From the NCBI RefSeq assembly GCF_965200405.1, contig NZ_OZ241356.1, positions 1,488,001-1,552,000 of the forward strand: DNA of 64,000 nucleotides. The letters are read 5' to 3'. A program made the translations under genes and the position numbers. Below are positions 7,504 to 21,919 of the stretch, piece by piece. How positions within the stretch are numbered: position 1 is the stretch's first letter; the number at the start of each line of letters is the position of its first letter. The notes under the pieces are model-generated. The model saw only the letters and a program-made list of their open reading frames with translations. It was not told the DNA's origin and did not search any database. Source of the DNA: Glacieibacterium sp965200405 (GTDB lineage Bacteria > Pseudomonadota > Alphaproteobacteria > Sphingomonadales > Sphingomonadaceae).

Positions 7504-9720
7504 TTAGTTCGCGACCTCGACCGGGTGCGCCGGATCGGCCATCGCCAGGTCGAACCGGTCGGCGTTCATGACCTTGTTCCATGCCGCGACGAAGTCCTTC
7601 GCGAACTTCTCCTCGTTGCCGCGTTCGGCATAGACCTCGGCAGTTGCGCGCAACTGGCTGTTCGAGCCGAAGATCAGGTCGGTGCGGGTGGCGTGCCAGC
7701 GCTTCTGGCGGCCGCCGCGATCGTAACCGATGAACTCCTCGTCACTGCTGGTGTCGACGACTTCCCAGAAGGTGTCGTTGTCGAGCAGGTTGACGAAGAA
7801 GTCGTTGGTCAGCTGTCCGATCCGCGTCGTGAAGGCGCCGTTGATGCTGCCGCCGTGGTTTGCACCCAGCACCCGCAGCCCGCCCAGGAGGACAGTCATT
7901 TCCGGCACCGACAGACCCAGCAGCGATGCCCGGTCGAGCAACAGCTCCTCGGTCTTCACCGAATGCTTGGTCTGCAGATAGTTGCGGAAACCGTCCGCCT
8001 TGGGCTCCATCACGTCGAAGCTCTCGGCATCGGTCCAGTCCTGCGTCGCGTCGCCCCGACCGCCGGTGAACGGCACGTCGATCGCGAAGCCGGCATCACG
8101 GGCGGCCTTCTCGACGGCCGCAGTCCCGGCCAGCACGATCGCATCGGCCATCGACAGGCTGCCACGCAGTTCCTCGAGCTTGGCAAGCACGGTCGCCAGC
8201 TCTGCCGGCTCGTTGACCGCCCAGTTGCGCTGCGGGAGCAGCTGGATGCGAGCGCCGTTCGCACCGCCGCGGTGATCAGAGCGGCGATAGCTGGACGCCG
8301 AAGCCCAGGCGGTCTTGACGAGCTGGCCGACGCTGAAACCGGCGTTAAGGATCTTGGCCTTGAACGCCTCGACCTCGGCAGCCGACGGCGTCGTGCCGGC
8401 CGGCACCGGATCCTGCCAGATCAGGTCCTCCTGCGGCACCTCGGGTCCGAGATACCGGCCCTTGGGTCCCATGTCGCGGTGGGTCAGCTTGAACCAGGCG
8501 CGCGCGAACGCATCCTTGAACGCCTCGTGATCGTTGCGGAACTTCTCCGAGATGACGCGGAATTCCGGATCGACCTTCAAGGCCATGTCGGCCGTGGTCA
8601 TCATCGTCGGCACGCGCTTGGACGCATCATGCGCCGCGGGAGCCATGTCCTCCAGCTTCTGGTTGATCGGCTGCCACTGCTTGGCGCCGGCCGGCGAGCG
8701 CACCAACTCATAGTCATAATCGAGCAGCAGGCGGAAGTAGTTCTCCGACCATTCGGTCGGCGTGTTGACCCAGGCGCCTTCGATGCCGCTGGTGATGGTG
8801 TGCTCGCCGACGCCGGTCTCGTGGCCGCTGGTCCAGCCGAGACCCTGCAAGGCAATGTCTGCGCCTTCCGGAGCAGCACCGACATGGCTCGGATCGCCGG
8901 CGCCGTGCGCCTTGCCGAATGTGTGGCCGCCCGCGGCAAGAGCGACGGTCTCCTCGTGGTTCATCGCCATGCGCTCGAACGTCACCTTGATGTCACGTGC
9001 CGACTGCAGCGCGTCGGGATTGCCGCCGGGGCCTTCGGGATTGACGTAGATGAGGCCCATCTGGATCGCTGCGAGCGGGTGCTCGAGCTCCATCTCGCGA
9101 TCGGGCTGGATGCGCGTCTCGGTCGATTCGACCCAATTTTCCTCGGCACCCCAGTAGACATCGCGCTCGACCTCGAACACGTCCTTGCGGCCGCCGCCGA
9201 AGCCGAACACCGGGCCGCCCATCGATTCGATGGCGACGTTGCCGGTTAGGATGAACAGGTCGGCCCAGCTCAGGTTTTTCCCGTACTTCTGCTTGATCGG
9301 CCACAGCAGGCGACGTGCCTTGTCGAGGTTGCCGTTATCCGGCCAGCTGTTGAGCGGCGCGAAACGCTGCTGCCCGCTGCTCGCACCACCGCGACCGTCC
9401 GCAGTCCGGTAGGTACCCGCCGCGTGCCACGCCATGCGGATGAAAAACGGGCCGTAATGTCCGTAATCCGCGGGCCACCACGGCTTGCTGTCGGTCATCA
9501 ATGCGGTCAGGTCCGCCTTCAAAGCCGCATAATCGAGCTTCCTGAACGCTGCGGCATAATCGAAGTCATCACCCATCGGGTCGGGCGAAACGCCACCCTG
9601 ATGGAGAATGTCGAGGGGTAGCGAATCAGGCCACCAGTCGCGGTTGGTGCGACCGAGCAGCGATCGCGCCGCTGACTCCTTCATCGGGCAACCCTCGAGG
9701 TTGCTGGTCTTCATGTCCAT
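7504..9720 (-). CDS. katG: Catalase-peroxidase KatG
   Basis: 738 residues, the normal length for this heme enzyme that removes hydrogen peroxide. The distal triad Arg95-Trp98-His99 lies in IRMAWHAAGTYR, the proximal heme ligand His266 in GGHTFGKAHG, and the covalent Trp-Tyr-Met adduct is preserved as Trp98, Tyr225 (LIYVNPEGPGG) and Met251. The second, degenerate peroxidase domain follows to the C-terminus. Convergent oxyR suggests OxyR control, although I could not place a clear OxyR box in the upstream space. ATG at residue 3 or 13 could also be the start. Confidence 0.97.
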   Translation of the reverse strand: MDMKTSNLEGCPMKESAARSLLGRTNRDWWPDSLPLDILHQGGVSPDPMGDDFDYAAAFRKLDYAALKADLTALMTDSKPWWPADYGHYGPFFIRMAWHAAGTYRTADGRGGASSGQQRFAPLNSWPDNGNLDKARRLLWPIKQKYGKNLSWADLFILTGNVAIESMGGPVFGFGGGRKDVFEVERDVYWGAEENWVESTETRIQPDREMELEHPLAAIQMGLIYVNPEGPGGNPDALQSARDIKVTFERMAMNHEETVALAAGGHTFGKAHGAGDPSHVGAAPEGADIALQGLGWTSGHETGVGEHTITSGIEGAWVNTPTEWSENYFRLLLDYDYELVRSPAGAKQWQPINQKLEDMAPAAHDASKRVPTMMTTADMALKVDPEFRVISEKFRNDHEAFKDAFARAWFKLTHRDMGPKGRYLGPEVPQEDLIWQDPVPAGTTPSAAEVEAFKAKILNAGFSVGQLVKTAWASASSYRRSDHRGGANGARIQLLPQRNWAVNEPAELATVLAKLEELRGSLSMADAIVLAGTAAVEKAARDAGFAIDVPFTGGRGDATQDWTDAESFDVMEPKADGFRNYLQTKHSVKTEELLLDRASLLGLSVPEMTVLLGGLRVLGANHGGSINGAFTTRIGQLTNDFFVNLLDNDTFWEVVDTSSDEEFIGYDRGGRQKRWHATRTDLIFGSNSQLRATAEVYAERGNEEKFAKDFVAAWNKVMNADRFDLAMADPAHPVEVAN

Positions 9721-10093
9721 TCTACGTCTCCCAAGAATCCGTATCAGAGGAACCTAGGCCCGCCTGTCGTCTCATATAAACGATTAATCTTCATCGGACG
9801 GAACGGAAAAACCGATCAAAGACCGGAACCGGCCCCCGATTTACTTCTGGTCGGGGAGTGAGACCCGGACCGACTGTTGCACCAACGACACACTGTCGTT
9901 CTCAGTCGATGCCGTTAACCATCAAAATGCGCTAAACTGCACAAATCGATCTCATAGAGTGAGAGCGTTCGGGCATTCTGGCATACAAAGGCGTAGTTCT
10001 GCGCTGCGGATTATGGCAAGTATACAAGATCAACCGCAGAGAATGCGGCATTTGACCGTCCGTAACGCGGCGGGACCACTTAAGGGGAGACGA
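9721..10093. other. Intergenic space between katG and the TonB-dependent receptor gene
   Basis: 373 bp holding the divergent control regions of katG (minus) and the receptor (plus). An open frame runs upstream of the receptor from 9959, but its first 45 codons are arginine-rich and lack a ribosome site, whereas AGGGGAGA stands just before the ATG at 10094. No RNA gene or strong operator was recognised. Confidence 0.6.
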
Positions 10094-13000
10094 ATGATTT
10101 ACGACACCGGGAATCTTGTACAGGGCCGCCGCGGTAATGCGCGCCTGATGACAGCTTTGGTCGCATCGGCAAGCGGCATGGCGATGATGCTGGCCGCATC
10201 ATCCGCATCGGCACAGACGCCAGCACCAGCAACCACCGACACCACCGTCGCAACGCCACCTTCGGCCCAGATCGACAGCGGCAGCGCCGAAGCTCAGGAT
10301 ATCGTCGTCACCGGCTCGCGCATCACCGCGGCAGGCTTCGACGCACCGACCCCGACGACGGTTATCGGCGCAGACTTGATCGCCAAGGCAGCGCAGCCCA
10401 ACCTTTTTAATGCGATCACCCAGCTTCCGTCGCTGCAGGGCAGCACCGGAACGACGGTCGCCAACGGCAACACCAGCACCGGCGCAACGGGTCTTTCGGG
10501 CCTTAACCTGCGTGGCCTCGGCACTTTCCGCACGCTTACCCTGCTCGACGGCCAGCGCGTCGTCGCGTCGAATATTTCGAACATCACCGACATCAGCCAG
10601 TTCCCGCAGCTGCTCGTCGAGCGCGTCGAAGTCGTGACCGGCGGTGCCTCGGCATCCTACGGTTCGGACGCCGTCGCCGGCGTGGTGAATTTCATCACCA
10701 ACAAGAAGTTCGAAGGCTTCAAGGCCAACATCCAGGGCGGCATCACCACCTACGGTGACGATGCCCAGGGCACCGTTCAGGCTGCCTACGGAAAGTCGTT
10801 CTTCGATGGCAAGCTGCACGTCATTGCCAGCGGTGAATACTTCCACAGCGACGGTATCATCCCGGGCGGCAAGTTCGGCGGACTTCCGGTCAACGGTCGT
10901 AAGCGGCTGCCGCGCACCGGCGGACCGTCCTACTCCATCGCCGGTACGCCTGCAGGCTCGCCGCAGACAACCTATTATACCGACGGCGCGCAGAATATCG
11001 CTCAGGGTCCGAATGGCCTGATCACGTCTGGCCCGCTTCAGGGAACCCTGTTCGGTGCCGGCGGCACGACCACCCAGCTCGTCTACGGCGGCAGCGGCAT
11101 TCCGAACCGCACTGCGGGCGGTGGCGTGCAGGGCTGCATCCAGACGACCTGCCTCGGCGGCGCTTATTTCGGGCCTCTCAGCACGGCTGGTGGCGATAAT
11201 GCTATCGACGCCAAGATCGACCGCATCGTCGGTTACGGTCGTGTTTCGTATGACCTGAGCGACAATTTCGAGATCTTCGGAACGGTCAACCTGGCGCAGG
11301 TCAAGACGATCACGCAGCCGACGCAGGGCATTCCGCAGAACGGCCTGACCGGGCAGTGCGATAACGCCTTCCTCAACCAGTCGGTCAAGGATCGCTGCGC
11401 AGCCGCCGGGATCACCAGCTTCACGTTCGGCACGATCGGTGAGAACCTGCCGCACTACCTCGACGTCCACAACAATCGTAAGCAGCAGCGCTTCGTGATC
11501 GGTGCCGACGGCAAGTTCGACTTGTTCGGCAGCACCTGGAGCGTCGACAGCTACTTCGAGCATGGCCGGACTTCGACCGCGATCAACGTCAAGAACAACG
11601 TGTTGCGCGCTCTTTATAACGCCGCCACCGATGCGATCCGCCTGCCGACCGGCGAGATCGTCTGCCGCAACGTTACCGCACGCGCCAGCGGCTGCATCCC
11701 CTACAATGGTTTTGGTGATGTCGAGAATTCGGAAGCCGCATTCCGCTATTTCGCTCCGGCCGCGGGTTCCAGTTCGTACAGCAAGCAGCGTCAGGACGCG
11801 GCCAGCATCGCGATCAACGGCACGCCGTTCCATAACTGGGCCGGCGAAGTCTCGGTGGCGTTCGGTGCCGAGTGGCGCGAAGAGGCTTACCGGGTGACCG
11901 GCGATCCTTATGGTGCCGGTATCGCCAATACGCCGTTCAACGACGAATATCCGTCCAATCCGCTGCTTGCGACCACGGGCAGCAACTGGTTCGCCGGAAA
12001 CTTCGCCAACGGTCACGGCAAGTATAACGTCAAGGACGTCTTCTTCGAGACCGGCATTCCGATCTTCGACAGCAACGCCGCTGGCAAGCTGACCTTCAAC
12101 GGTGCAGTCCGCGCCACCGATTACAGCACGTCTGGCTGGGTCGCGACGTGGAAGCTCGGTGGTACCTACGATACCCCCATCGAAGGCCTGCGGCTCCGCG
12201 CCGTGCGGTCACGCGATATCCGCGCACCTAACCTCAGCGACCTGTTCGCCGCGCCGGTCAGCGTCAACAGCACGTTCAACGATCGCTTCAACGGCGACAA
12301 GCTCGTAGCGGCGCAGCAGCGGACGGTTGGTAACCCCAACCTGTCGCCGGAAATCGCGTCGAACCTCGAAGCCGGTATCGTTTACAGCCCATCCTTCGTG
12401 CCTGGCCTCAGGCTCTCGGTCGACTATTTCAAGATCGACCTGAAGGACGCCATCCAGGTTCTGGGCGGCCAGCAGATCATCGACCTCTGCTTCCAGGGTA
12501 ACGCGGCATTCTGCGGCACCGACAACTTCTTCCTGCAGGGTGTCCAGGGCAGCAACAGCCAGAGCTACGTCACCGTACGGCCGTTCAACGTCGCATCGGT
12601 GAAGACCAAGGGCCTCGACATCGAGGCGAGCTACCGCTTCACCCTCGACAGCATCGGCGTCCCGGGTAACTTCACGGCGCGTGCTCTCGCTACCCGCACG
12701 ATCGACTTCACTGTCGATCCGGGCGTAGTCGGTCAGGCGATTGCCCAGTACGCTGGCAACAACAGCGCCAACAATCCGGCGCCTGGTGCCAACGGCATCG
12801 CCAAGTGGAAGGCGTTCCTTCAGCAGTCGTGGGAGCTGGGCAAGTTCCAGTTCACGGCTACCGAGCGGCTCGTCAGCAAGGGCAAGATCAACGCCATCGC
12901 CATCGTCTGCCAGGTCGGCAACTGCCCGGCTCCGACCATCCAGACACCGACCGCGAACTTCAACTTCATCCCTGGTCAGGCATACATCGACCTGGGTGTG

Positions 13001-13141
13001 AACTATGAAGTCAGCGAGCCGATCTCGGTGTTTGCCAAGGTCGACAACGTGACCAACAAGCTCGCACCGCCCTTCGGCAGCCCGACCATTTATGACACCA
13101 TCGGTCGTCGCTTCCTGGTCGGAGCACGCTTCAACTACTAG
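10094..13141 (+). CDS. TonB-dependent outer-membrane receptor
   Basis: About 1015 residues from ATG 10094, chosen for the AGGGGAGA ribosome site and because a signal peptide follows (hydrophobic to ASSASAQT). Then comes a TonB-box-like DIVVTGSRI, a plug domain (about residues 75-205: LRGLGTFRTLTLLDGQRV, GGASASYGSDAVAGVVNFIT) and a 22-strand barrel ending in a terminal aromatic (GRRFLVGARFNY). This is the large oxidoreductase-like or saccharide-type receptor class abundant in sphingomonads. It stands alone: no TonB, transporter or enzyme gene adjoins it, so the ligand is unknown. It ends at a strong terminator. Confidence 0.95.
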   Translation: MIYDTGNLVQGRRGNARLMTALVASASGMAMMLAASSASAQTPAPATTDTTVATPPSAQIDSGSAEAQDIVVTGSRITAAGFDAPTPTTVIGADLIAKAAQPNLFNAITQLPSLQGSTGTTVANGNTSTGATGLSGLNLRGLGTFRTLTLLDGQRVVASNISNITDISQFPQLLVERVEVVTGGASASYGSDAVAGVVNFITNKKFEGFKANIQGGITTYGDDAQGTVQAAYGKSFFDGKLHVIASGEYFHSDGIIPGGKFGGLPVNGRKRLPRTGGPSYSIAGTPAGSPQTTYYTDGAQNIAQGPNGLITSGPLQGTLFGAGGTTTQLVYGGSGIPNRTAGGGVQGCIQTTCLGGAYFGPLSTAGGDNAIDAKIDRIVGYGRVSYDLSDNFEIFGTVNLAQVKTITQPTQGIPQNGLTGQCDNAFLNQSVKDRCAAAGITSFTFGTIGENLPHYLDVHNNRKQQRFVIGADGKFDLFGSTWSVDSYFEHGRTSTAINVKNNVLRALYNAATDAIRLPTGEIVCRNVTARASGCIPYNGFGDVENSEAAFRYFAPAAGSSSYSKQRQDAASIAINGTPFHNWAGEVSVAFGAEWREEAYRVTGDPYGAGIANTPFNDEYPSNPLLATTGSNWFAGNFANGHGKYNVKDVFFETGIPIFDSNAAGKLTFNGAVRATDYSTSGWVATWKLGGTYDTPIEGLRLRAVRSRDIRAPNLSDLFAAPVSVNSTFNDRFNGDKLVAAQQRTVGNPNLSPEIASNLEAGIVYSPSFVPGLRLSVDYFKIDLKDAIQVLGGQQIIDLCFQGNAAFCGTDNFFLQGVQGSNSQSYVTVRPFNVASVKTKGLDIEASYRFTLDSIGVPGNFTARALATRTIDFTVDPGVVGQAIAQYAGNNSANNPAPGANGIAKWKAFLQQSWELGKFQFTATERLVSKGKINAIAIVCQVGNCPAPTIQTPTANFNFIPGQAYIDLGVNYEVSEPISVFAKVDNVTNKLAPPFGSPTIYDTIGRRFLVGARFNY

Positions 13142-13172
13142 GTCCAAGCCTGGATCATCTGACGCAGACTGG

Positions 13173-13202
13173 AGAGGCGCGAGCGGGAGCTCGCGCCTCT
13201 TT
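13173..13202 (+). terminator. Rho-independent terminator after the TonB-dependent receptor
   Basis: Perfect 12-bp stem AGAGGCGCGAGC / GCTCGCGCCTCT with a GGGA loop, followed by TTTGCGTTTG. Confidence 0.88.
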
Positions 13203-13863
13203 GCGTTTGTAGACGGGCGCATGTCCGACGTCTGGGGCCGCCAGGCCCGGCTTAATTGCTCTTAGAGCGATGAAAAGCTTGCCAGCCCGGGCACTATGCC
13301 CTAGACGTTGATTCCCGGCGGACGGGTGCTTCGAGTTTTGAGGTGCTGGTTCATCCAGACAGCGGTGATGGGATGTAGGGCCTTGAGAGGGGCCTGGTTT
13401 TCTGTCGCGGTTGTGTGGCGGGTTTCGGGACGGCCGGCGGTTTTTGCCACGGGCCATTTTGAAAAAGGTGTTGACGGGGATTGAGACGCGGTTCATAAGC
13501 CGTTCCCGACGCCGAGACGAACCAGCGGGTTTGTTCTTGGGTCTCGACCAAAATCACTGCTTCGGTCTCTTCCGGTAGAACGGGGGATCAGAGCAGTGTC
13601 GCTCTTTCTCTGGCCTCCGGGCTGAGTTCGGGTGGCTCTTTCTCATCGTAGGTTGAATGAAGGGACATGTGGACGGCGGTCGACGTGCTGGAGGCTTTAG
13701 GCTCCGGTTAGCGTCGTAAATCGTCGTCTATATGTCTTTATATACGTTACCACATCGCTCCGGGCTTCGGCTCGGAATACGTTAGTGACGTTGTGCAGAC
13801 AGATAGACTCCTAAAACGAGCTTCGGTTTCGCGGATTTATTCGCGGGGTCGTTGCCCGGTCAT
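13203..13863 (+). other. Leader and promoter region of the rRNA operon
   Basis: About 660 bp without a credible coding frame. It contains one good promoter candidate (13471-13499) and a long untranslated leader with several short hairpins just before the 16S gene, such as GGATTTATTCGC. Confidence 0.6.
13471..13499 (+). promoter_or_regulatory. Candidate rRNA operon promoter
   Basis: TTGACG (13471-13476), 17-bp spacer, CATAAG (13494-13499), preceded by an A-rich stretch (GAAAAAGG) resembling an UP element. About 365 bp upstream of mature 16S. Confidence 0.5.
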
Positions 13864-15360
<1,497 letters not shown>

Positions 15361-15537
15361 CCGGCGAATAGCGCTTGGGATTTGATGACCGTCTTGAAGC
15401 GGTCGTCATCACCTGAGAATGCTTTCTCCTCTCCAAAGAACATTACCGCCGTCCTCATGTCCCTTCATCCTGGAAATGCCGCTGAGCAGCCATGCGCCCT
15501 TGCGCCGGCCCCGTTTATGACGGGCTCGGCGGTTTGG

Positions 15538-15614
<77 letters not shown>

Positions 15615-15674
15615 TGTTTTGCAAGCAGGTCGCGCGCGGTCGTCTTTGGACGGCCTGGCAGCACTGGTTGTATT

Positions 15675-15750
15675 GGGGCCTTAGCTCAGTTGGGAGAGCG
15701 GTAGCTTTGCAAGCTTCAGGTCAACGGTTCGATCCCGTTAGGCTCCACCA
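15675..15750 (+). tRNA. tRNA-Ala (TGC)
   Basis: 76 nt including CCA. Acceptor GGGGCC pairs with GGCTCCACCA; anticodon loop TTTGCAA gives TGC; T-loop GGTTCGATCC. Second spacer tRNA in the usual Ile-Ala order. Confidence 0.98.
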
Positions 15751-16006
15751 ACTTTCTCTTTTCGTCTTCCAGGATGAGGCAACCAGTTTGCCGTACTTGT
15801 CTGAACCCTCAAGGGTCGGGCGAGCTGCGGCGATACCGGATGCCGGCTTCGTGCCGGATCCGTCTTTGACATTGTGAATGGGTTTAGAAAATCGAATGCC
15901 GCAGGGCTTCGTCACGGGATCTTTCCCCGTGATGTGAGACTGCGGTGCTTGATGGACCGTATGACCATGCGTGCAGCACTTCAGTGCTGTCGTTGGTGGT
16001 GCGGGT

Positions 16007-18820
<2,814 letters not shown>

Positions 18821-18930
18821 CCCACCATCATCGACAGCACTGTCTCTCGTTAAGAGGTACAGCGTCGTAAGCGCTGGTCCGACAAGACCAGTCATTCGGT
18901 TTTCTAATCCTGTCTGTCCGCCGGCTTCAT

Positions 18931-19048
18931 AGCTTGGTGGTCATAGCGTCTGTGCCCCACCCGATCCCATCTCGAACTCGGCCGTGAAACCAGACAGCGC
19001 CGATGGTACTATCGCTCAAGCGATGGAAGAGTAGGACGCCGCCAGGCT
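18931..19048 (+). rRNA. rrf: 5S ribosomal RNA
   Basis: About 118 nt from AGCTTGGTGG to CCGCCAGGCT, whose ends pair. Contains the typical CCCGATCCCATCTCGAACTCGG segment in shortened form and GTAGGACGCCGCC. Confidence 0.95.
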
Positions 19049-19117
19049 TTGTAGCCGGCAGACAGGCTGAACCCATTCACAATGATCATACCGTTCTCGG
19101 CGTGCTCGCACGCCCGT

Positions 19118-19194
<77 letters not shown>

Positions 19195-19205
19195 AATCGA
19201 TCCTC

Positions 19206-19236
19206 AACGCCCCGGAAGGCTCAGCCTCCGGGGCGT
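19206..19236 (+). terminator. Hairpin ending the rRNA operon
   Basis: AACGCCCCGGA-a-GGC, loop tca, GCCTCCGGGGCGTT: a long GC-rich stem with one bulged A, 11 bp after tRNA-fMet. Only a weak U-tract follows. Confidence 0.7.
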
Positions 19237-19511
19237 TGTGCTGTCTGCGCCCCGAGTTCTGAGCACAGCAGCGGGATCAAGGTGAACGCCTCCGGTGGCG
19301 TGGTGCTGTTTGAAGTCTAGGCGAAGAGAGCAGCCGCAGATGCGGCGCTCCCTATGGTTATCGAGACTGCGAACTCGACAGACGATTGCTGCCCACTGGG
19401 TGTGCCTGATCCAGGATTCTCAGTGACGTCAGCAGAACGGCGTACAACGGTGTCGCCACTAATTGGCTTTGAAGGACGCGCGAGCCGCCGAGACTAAAGC
19501 TTGTGTCGGAT
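19237..19511. other. Intergenic space between rRNA operon and IS66 element
   Basis: About 275 bp with no convincing gene. Together with the sequence right of the IS it formed one larger empty region before the insertion. Confidence 0.5.
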
Positions 19512-19540
19512 GGGTGGATGTAAGCGCCTATCGAACCCCA
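19512..19540. repeat. Left end of the IS66 element: target duplication plus terminal inverted repeat
   Basis: Target duplication GGGTGGAT at 19512-19519, then the element begins GTAAGCGCC at 19520. The terminal repeat matches the right end at 18 of about 21 positions, with CCCCAC as the inner block. Confidence 0.93.
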
Positions 19541-19568
19541 CGCCGACTGCAGCATTGACGTTTGCGGG

Positions 19569-20195
19569 TTAGCGTCGGTTTTGGCGTTTTGGCGCTGCTT
19601 CAGCTTTTGCCTGTGCGACCCGTGCCGGCATGCAGGCGGTTCGGATCGCGATCACGCTTTCTGGAATGAGCGCGCAGGCGGTGCCGAGGATTTGCTCGCG
19701 GATCGCGGGCTCGATGGGGAGCAGATCATCGCCGTTGGCGTCGCCGCAGTAGACGAGGATCATCGACAGGTGCCTGGCGGTGTCGTGGTGGGCGAGGAAC
19801 GGCGCCCAGGCCTCGATCGAGAGCTTGATGGCGTCGAGGAAGCCCTCGGCCCAGTCGCCCGGGATGGCGGTGCCGTCGGGGTGCTGCCAGAAGATCGGCG
19901 CCCAGTCGTCTGGTGTGTTCCCCAGCATGGTGGAGATCGCGTTGTAGCGGGCCACGATCGCCTGCAATGCGCGCTCGCCGTTCCGGCCGGCGGGCTGGAT
20001 GAGGTGCTTGTTGCCCCAGACGCTGGGCAGCCAGATCTCGGGATGGATGAATGCCGGCCCGGCGACGAGCGCGGTCAGGAACCCGTCGAGATCGCTGAGC
20101 ATCATGGAGTCTTCGGGGGCTTCGTCGCTCGACAGCCAGGAGTCGAGTTCGTCGAGGGTCATGGCCGCACCCTTGGCGGATGGTCGCCGGGTCAT
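19569..20195 (-). CDS. UPF0149 (YecA/YgfB-like) family protein, IS66 passenger gene
   Basis: 208 residues from ATG 20195, chosen because it overlaps the tnpC stop as ATGA. Sequence features of the UPF0149/YecA family are the acidic LDELDSWL N-terminal region, MLSDLDGFLTALVAGP, and DWAEGFLDAIKLS in the middle. The C-terminus is basic (AEAAPKRQNRR) and lacks the SEC-type zinc motif of some YecA proteins. Function is not known. Its position inside the terminal repeats and its coupling to tnpC make it part of the transposon. It could help transposition or simply be cargo. Confidence 0.85.
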   Translation of the reverse strand: MTRRPSAKGAAMTLDELDSWLSSDEAPEDSMMLSDLDGFLTALVAGPAFIHPEIWLPSVWGNKHLIQPAGRNGERALQAIVARYNAISTMLGNTPDDWAPIFWQHPDGTAIPGDWAEGFLDAIKLSIEAWAPFLAHHDTARHLSMILVYCGDANGDDLLPIEPAIREQILGTACALIPESVIAIRTACMPARVAQAKAEAAPKRQNRR

Positions 20196-21823
20196 GCAGC
20201 GATCTTGTGGCCGTGGGTCTTCGCCCACACCCATGGTAGCAACTCGTCGATCCGATTAATCGGATGCTCGCCGATCCGCTCGATAATGTCGGTGAGCCAG
20301 GCCTGCGGATCGATGCCGTTCAAGCGACAGGTCCCGACCAGCGAATAGAAGATAGCGGCATGCTCACCGCCCTTGGCGGAGCCGACAAACAGCCAGTTCT
20401 TGCGTCCCAGCGAAACACCGCGCAGGGCGTTCTCGACCAGGTTGTTGCTGATCTCGAGCCGACCGTCGTCGCAGTAGCGGACCATCACCGCCCAGCGGGA
20501 TAGCGCATAGTTGCAGGCGAGCGCGAGCTCGCTCTTGGGTGCAAGTCCACGCAACTGCACCCCGAGCCAGTGGTGGAGCGCCGCAAGCTGGGGGATCGCC
20601 TCGGCCTGGCGCAGGGTTCGTCGCACATCGGGCGGCGAGCCCTTGATGCGGCGTTCGATGGCGAACAGCGCGCCGATGCGGGTGATGGCTTCAGCCGCGA
20701 TCGCCGAGCGCCCCTTGCTAGTCACCAGCACGTCGTTGAACTTGCGGCGAACGTGGCTCCAGCAGCCGACCTCGACGATGCCGCGCGCGGCGCCAGTGGC
20801 CCGATCGCGGTAGAGCGCGTTGTAGCCGGCGAACGCATCGGCTTGAAAATACCCGGCATAGTCCTGCAGATGGGCGGCAGGGTGCACGCCGCGACGATCG
20901 GCGCTGAACCTGTAGACGACCGCCGGCGGGGCGTCGTCTCCTGAACAGCGGTCGTCGCGCAGATAAACCCAGAAGTGGGCGGTGCGGGTGCCGGCTGCAC
21001 CGTCTGATGCGCCGGGGGTCAGCAAGGTAACGGGCGTATCGTCACCGTGGATCTTCCCGGTCGCCAGCACATGGGCCATCATCCGGTCGACGAGTGGTGC
21101 CACCAGCCAGGCGATCTTGCCGGCCCAGTTGCCCATGACATCGCGGTCGATCGCGACGCCGGCGCGGCGCAGGATCGCCGACTGGCGATACCAGGGCAGG
21201 TGATCGGCAAAGCGGCTGACCAGCAGGTGCGCGAGCAAAGCGCTGGTCGCCCGCGCCTTGGGGATCGGCAATGGCGGCACCGGCGCTTGCATGATGCGCT
21301 CGCAGGCCCGGCAGGCAAGCCGGGGCCGGAGGTGGCGGATGACCTCGAACCGTGCGGGGATATAATCGAGAACTTCGGTGATGTCCTCGCCGATGCGGAT
21401 CTGAGCTCCGTGGCAGCCCGGGCGGTCGCAACCGGCAGCGGGCAGATGTTCGATCTCGCGGCGCGGCAGATGGGCCGGCAGTGGCGCGCGTCCGCCGCGG
21501 CGGATCGCGGGCACCGCGTCCTCGCCCGGCGTGTCGTCATTGGCTGGCGCGCCCGTCACAGCGTCACTCGTCATAGCCTCATCGAACAGCAGGCGCAGCT
21601 GGTCTGCTGCGTGTTGCTCCGAGCTGCGACCGAACTGGCTGCGCCGTAGCCGGGCAACTTCATGTTCGAGCTTGGCGATACGCAATGTCTGCAGCTTGGC
21701 CAGCGCCGCGCTCGCGGTCAGATCCGCCGTCGTCCGGTCGATCGTCTCGACCGCGTCGCGGACCATGCGCTGGAGAAGAATGGGGTCACGGGGCAAGCGA
21801 CCAAGGTCAAACCGCATGTACAA
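20192..21823 (-). CDS. tnpC: IS66 family transposase TnpC
   Basis: 543 residues. The N-terminal coiled-coil region (about 15-60, LAKLQTLRIAKLEHEVARLRRS) is followed by a zinc-binding segment (CDRPGCHGAQ and CRACERIM) and the DDE domain. Likely catalytic residues are the Asp of KIHGDDTPV, the Asp of GYFQADAFAGYNAL and the Glu of NNLVENALRGVSLGRKNW. It mediates cut-and-paste or replicative movement of IS66 elements. It overlaps the UPF0149 gene by four bases and lies about 95 bp beyond tnpB. Confidence 0.97.
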   Translation of the reverse strand: MYMRFDLGRLPRDPILLQRMVRDAVETIDRTTADLTASAALAKLQTLRIAKLEHEVARLRRSQFGRSSEQHAADQLRLLFDEAMTSDAVTGAPANDDTPGEDAVPAIRRGGRAPLPAHLPRREIEHLPAAGCDRPGCHGAQIRIGEDITEVLDYIPARFEVIRHLRPRLACRACERIMQAPVPPLPIPKARATSALLAHLLVSRFADHLPWYRQSAILRRAGVAIDRDVMGNWAGKIAWLVAPLVDRMMAHVLATGKIHGDDTPVTLLTPGASDGAAGTRTAHFWVYLRDDRCSGDDAPPAVVYRFSADRRGVHPAAHLQDYAGYFQADAFAGYNALYRDRATGAARGIVEVGCWSHVRRKFNDVLVTSKGRSAIAAEAITRIGALFAIERRIKGSPPDVRRTLRQAEAIPQLAALHHWLGVQLRGLAPKSELALACNYALSRWAVMVRYCDDGRLEISNNLVENALRGVSLGRKNWLFVGSAKGGEHAAIFYSLVGTCRLNGIDPQAWLTDIIERIGEHPINRIDELLPWVWAKTHGHKIAA

Positions 21824-21919
21824 GCACTAGCCGATCGAGCGACGTACAGCCATCGAAAACATCGAAAAGCCGATTAAAAACAACGCTAAACCGCCGTTTT
21901 ACGGCATGCTGTTATCGGC

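Noticed and set aside
7525..9249. 574-codon open frame on the plus strand
   Set aside because: Antisense to katG, which has full motif support.
9741..9958. OxyR box for katG
   Set aside because: No four ATAG-type half-sites with the right spacing could be aligned.
10199..12016. 605-codon open frame on the minus strand
   Set aside because: Antisense to the TonB-dependent receptor, no family motifs and Arg/Asp-rich composition.
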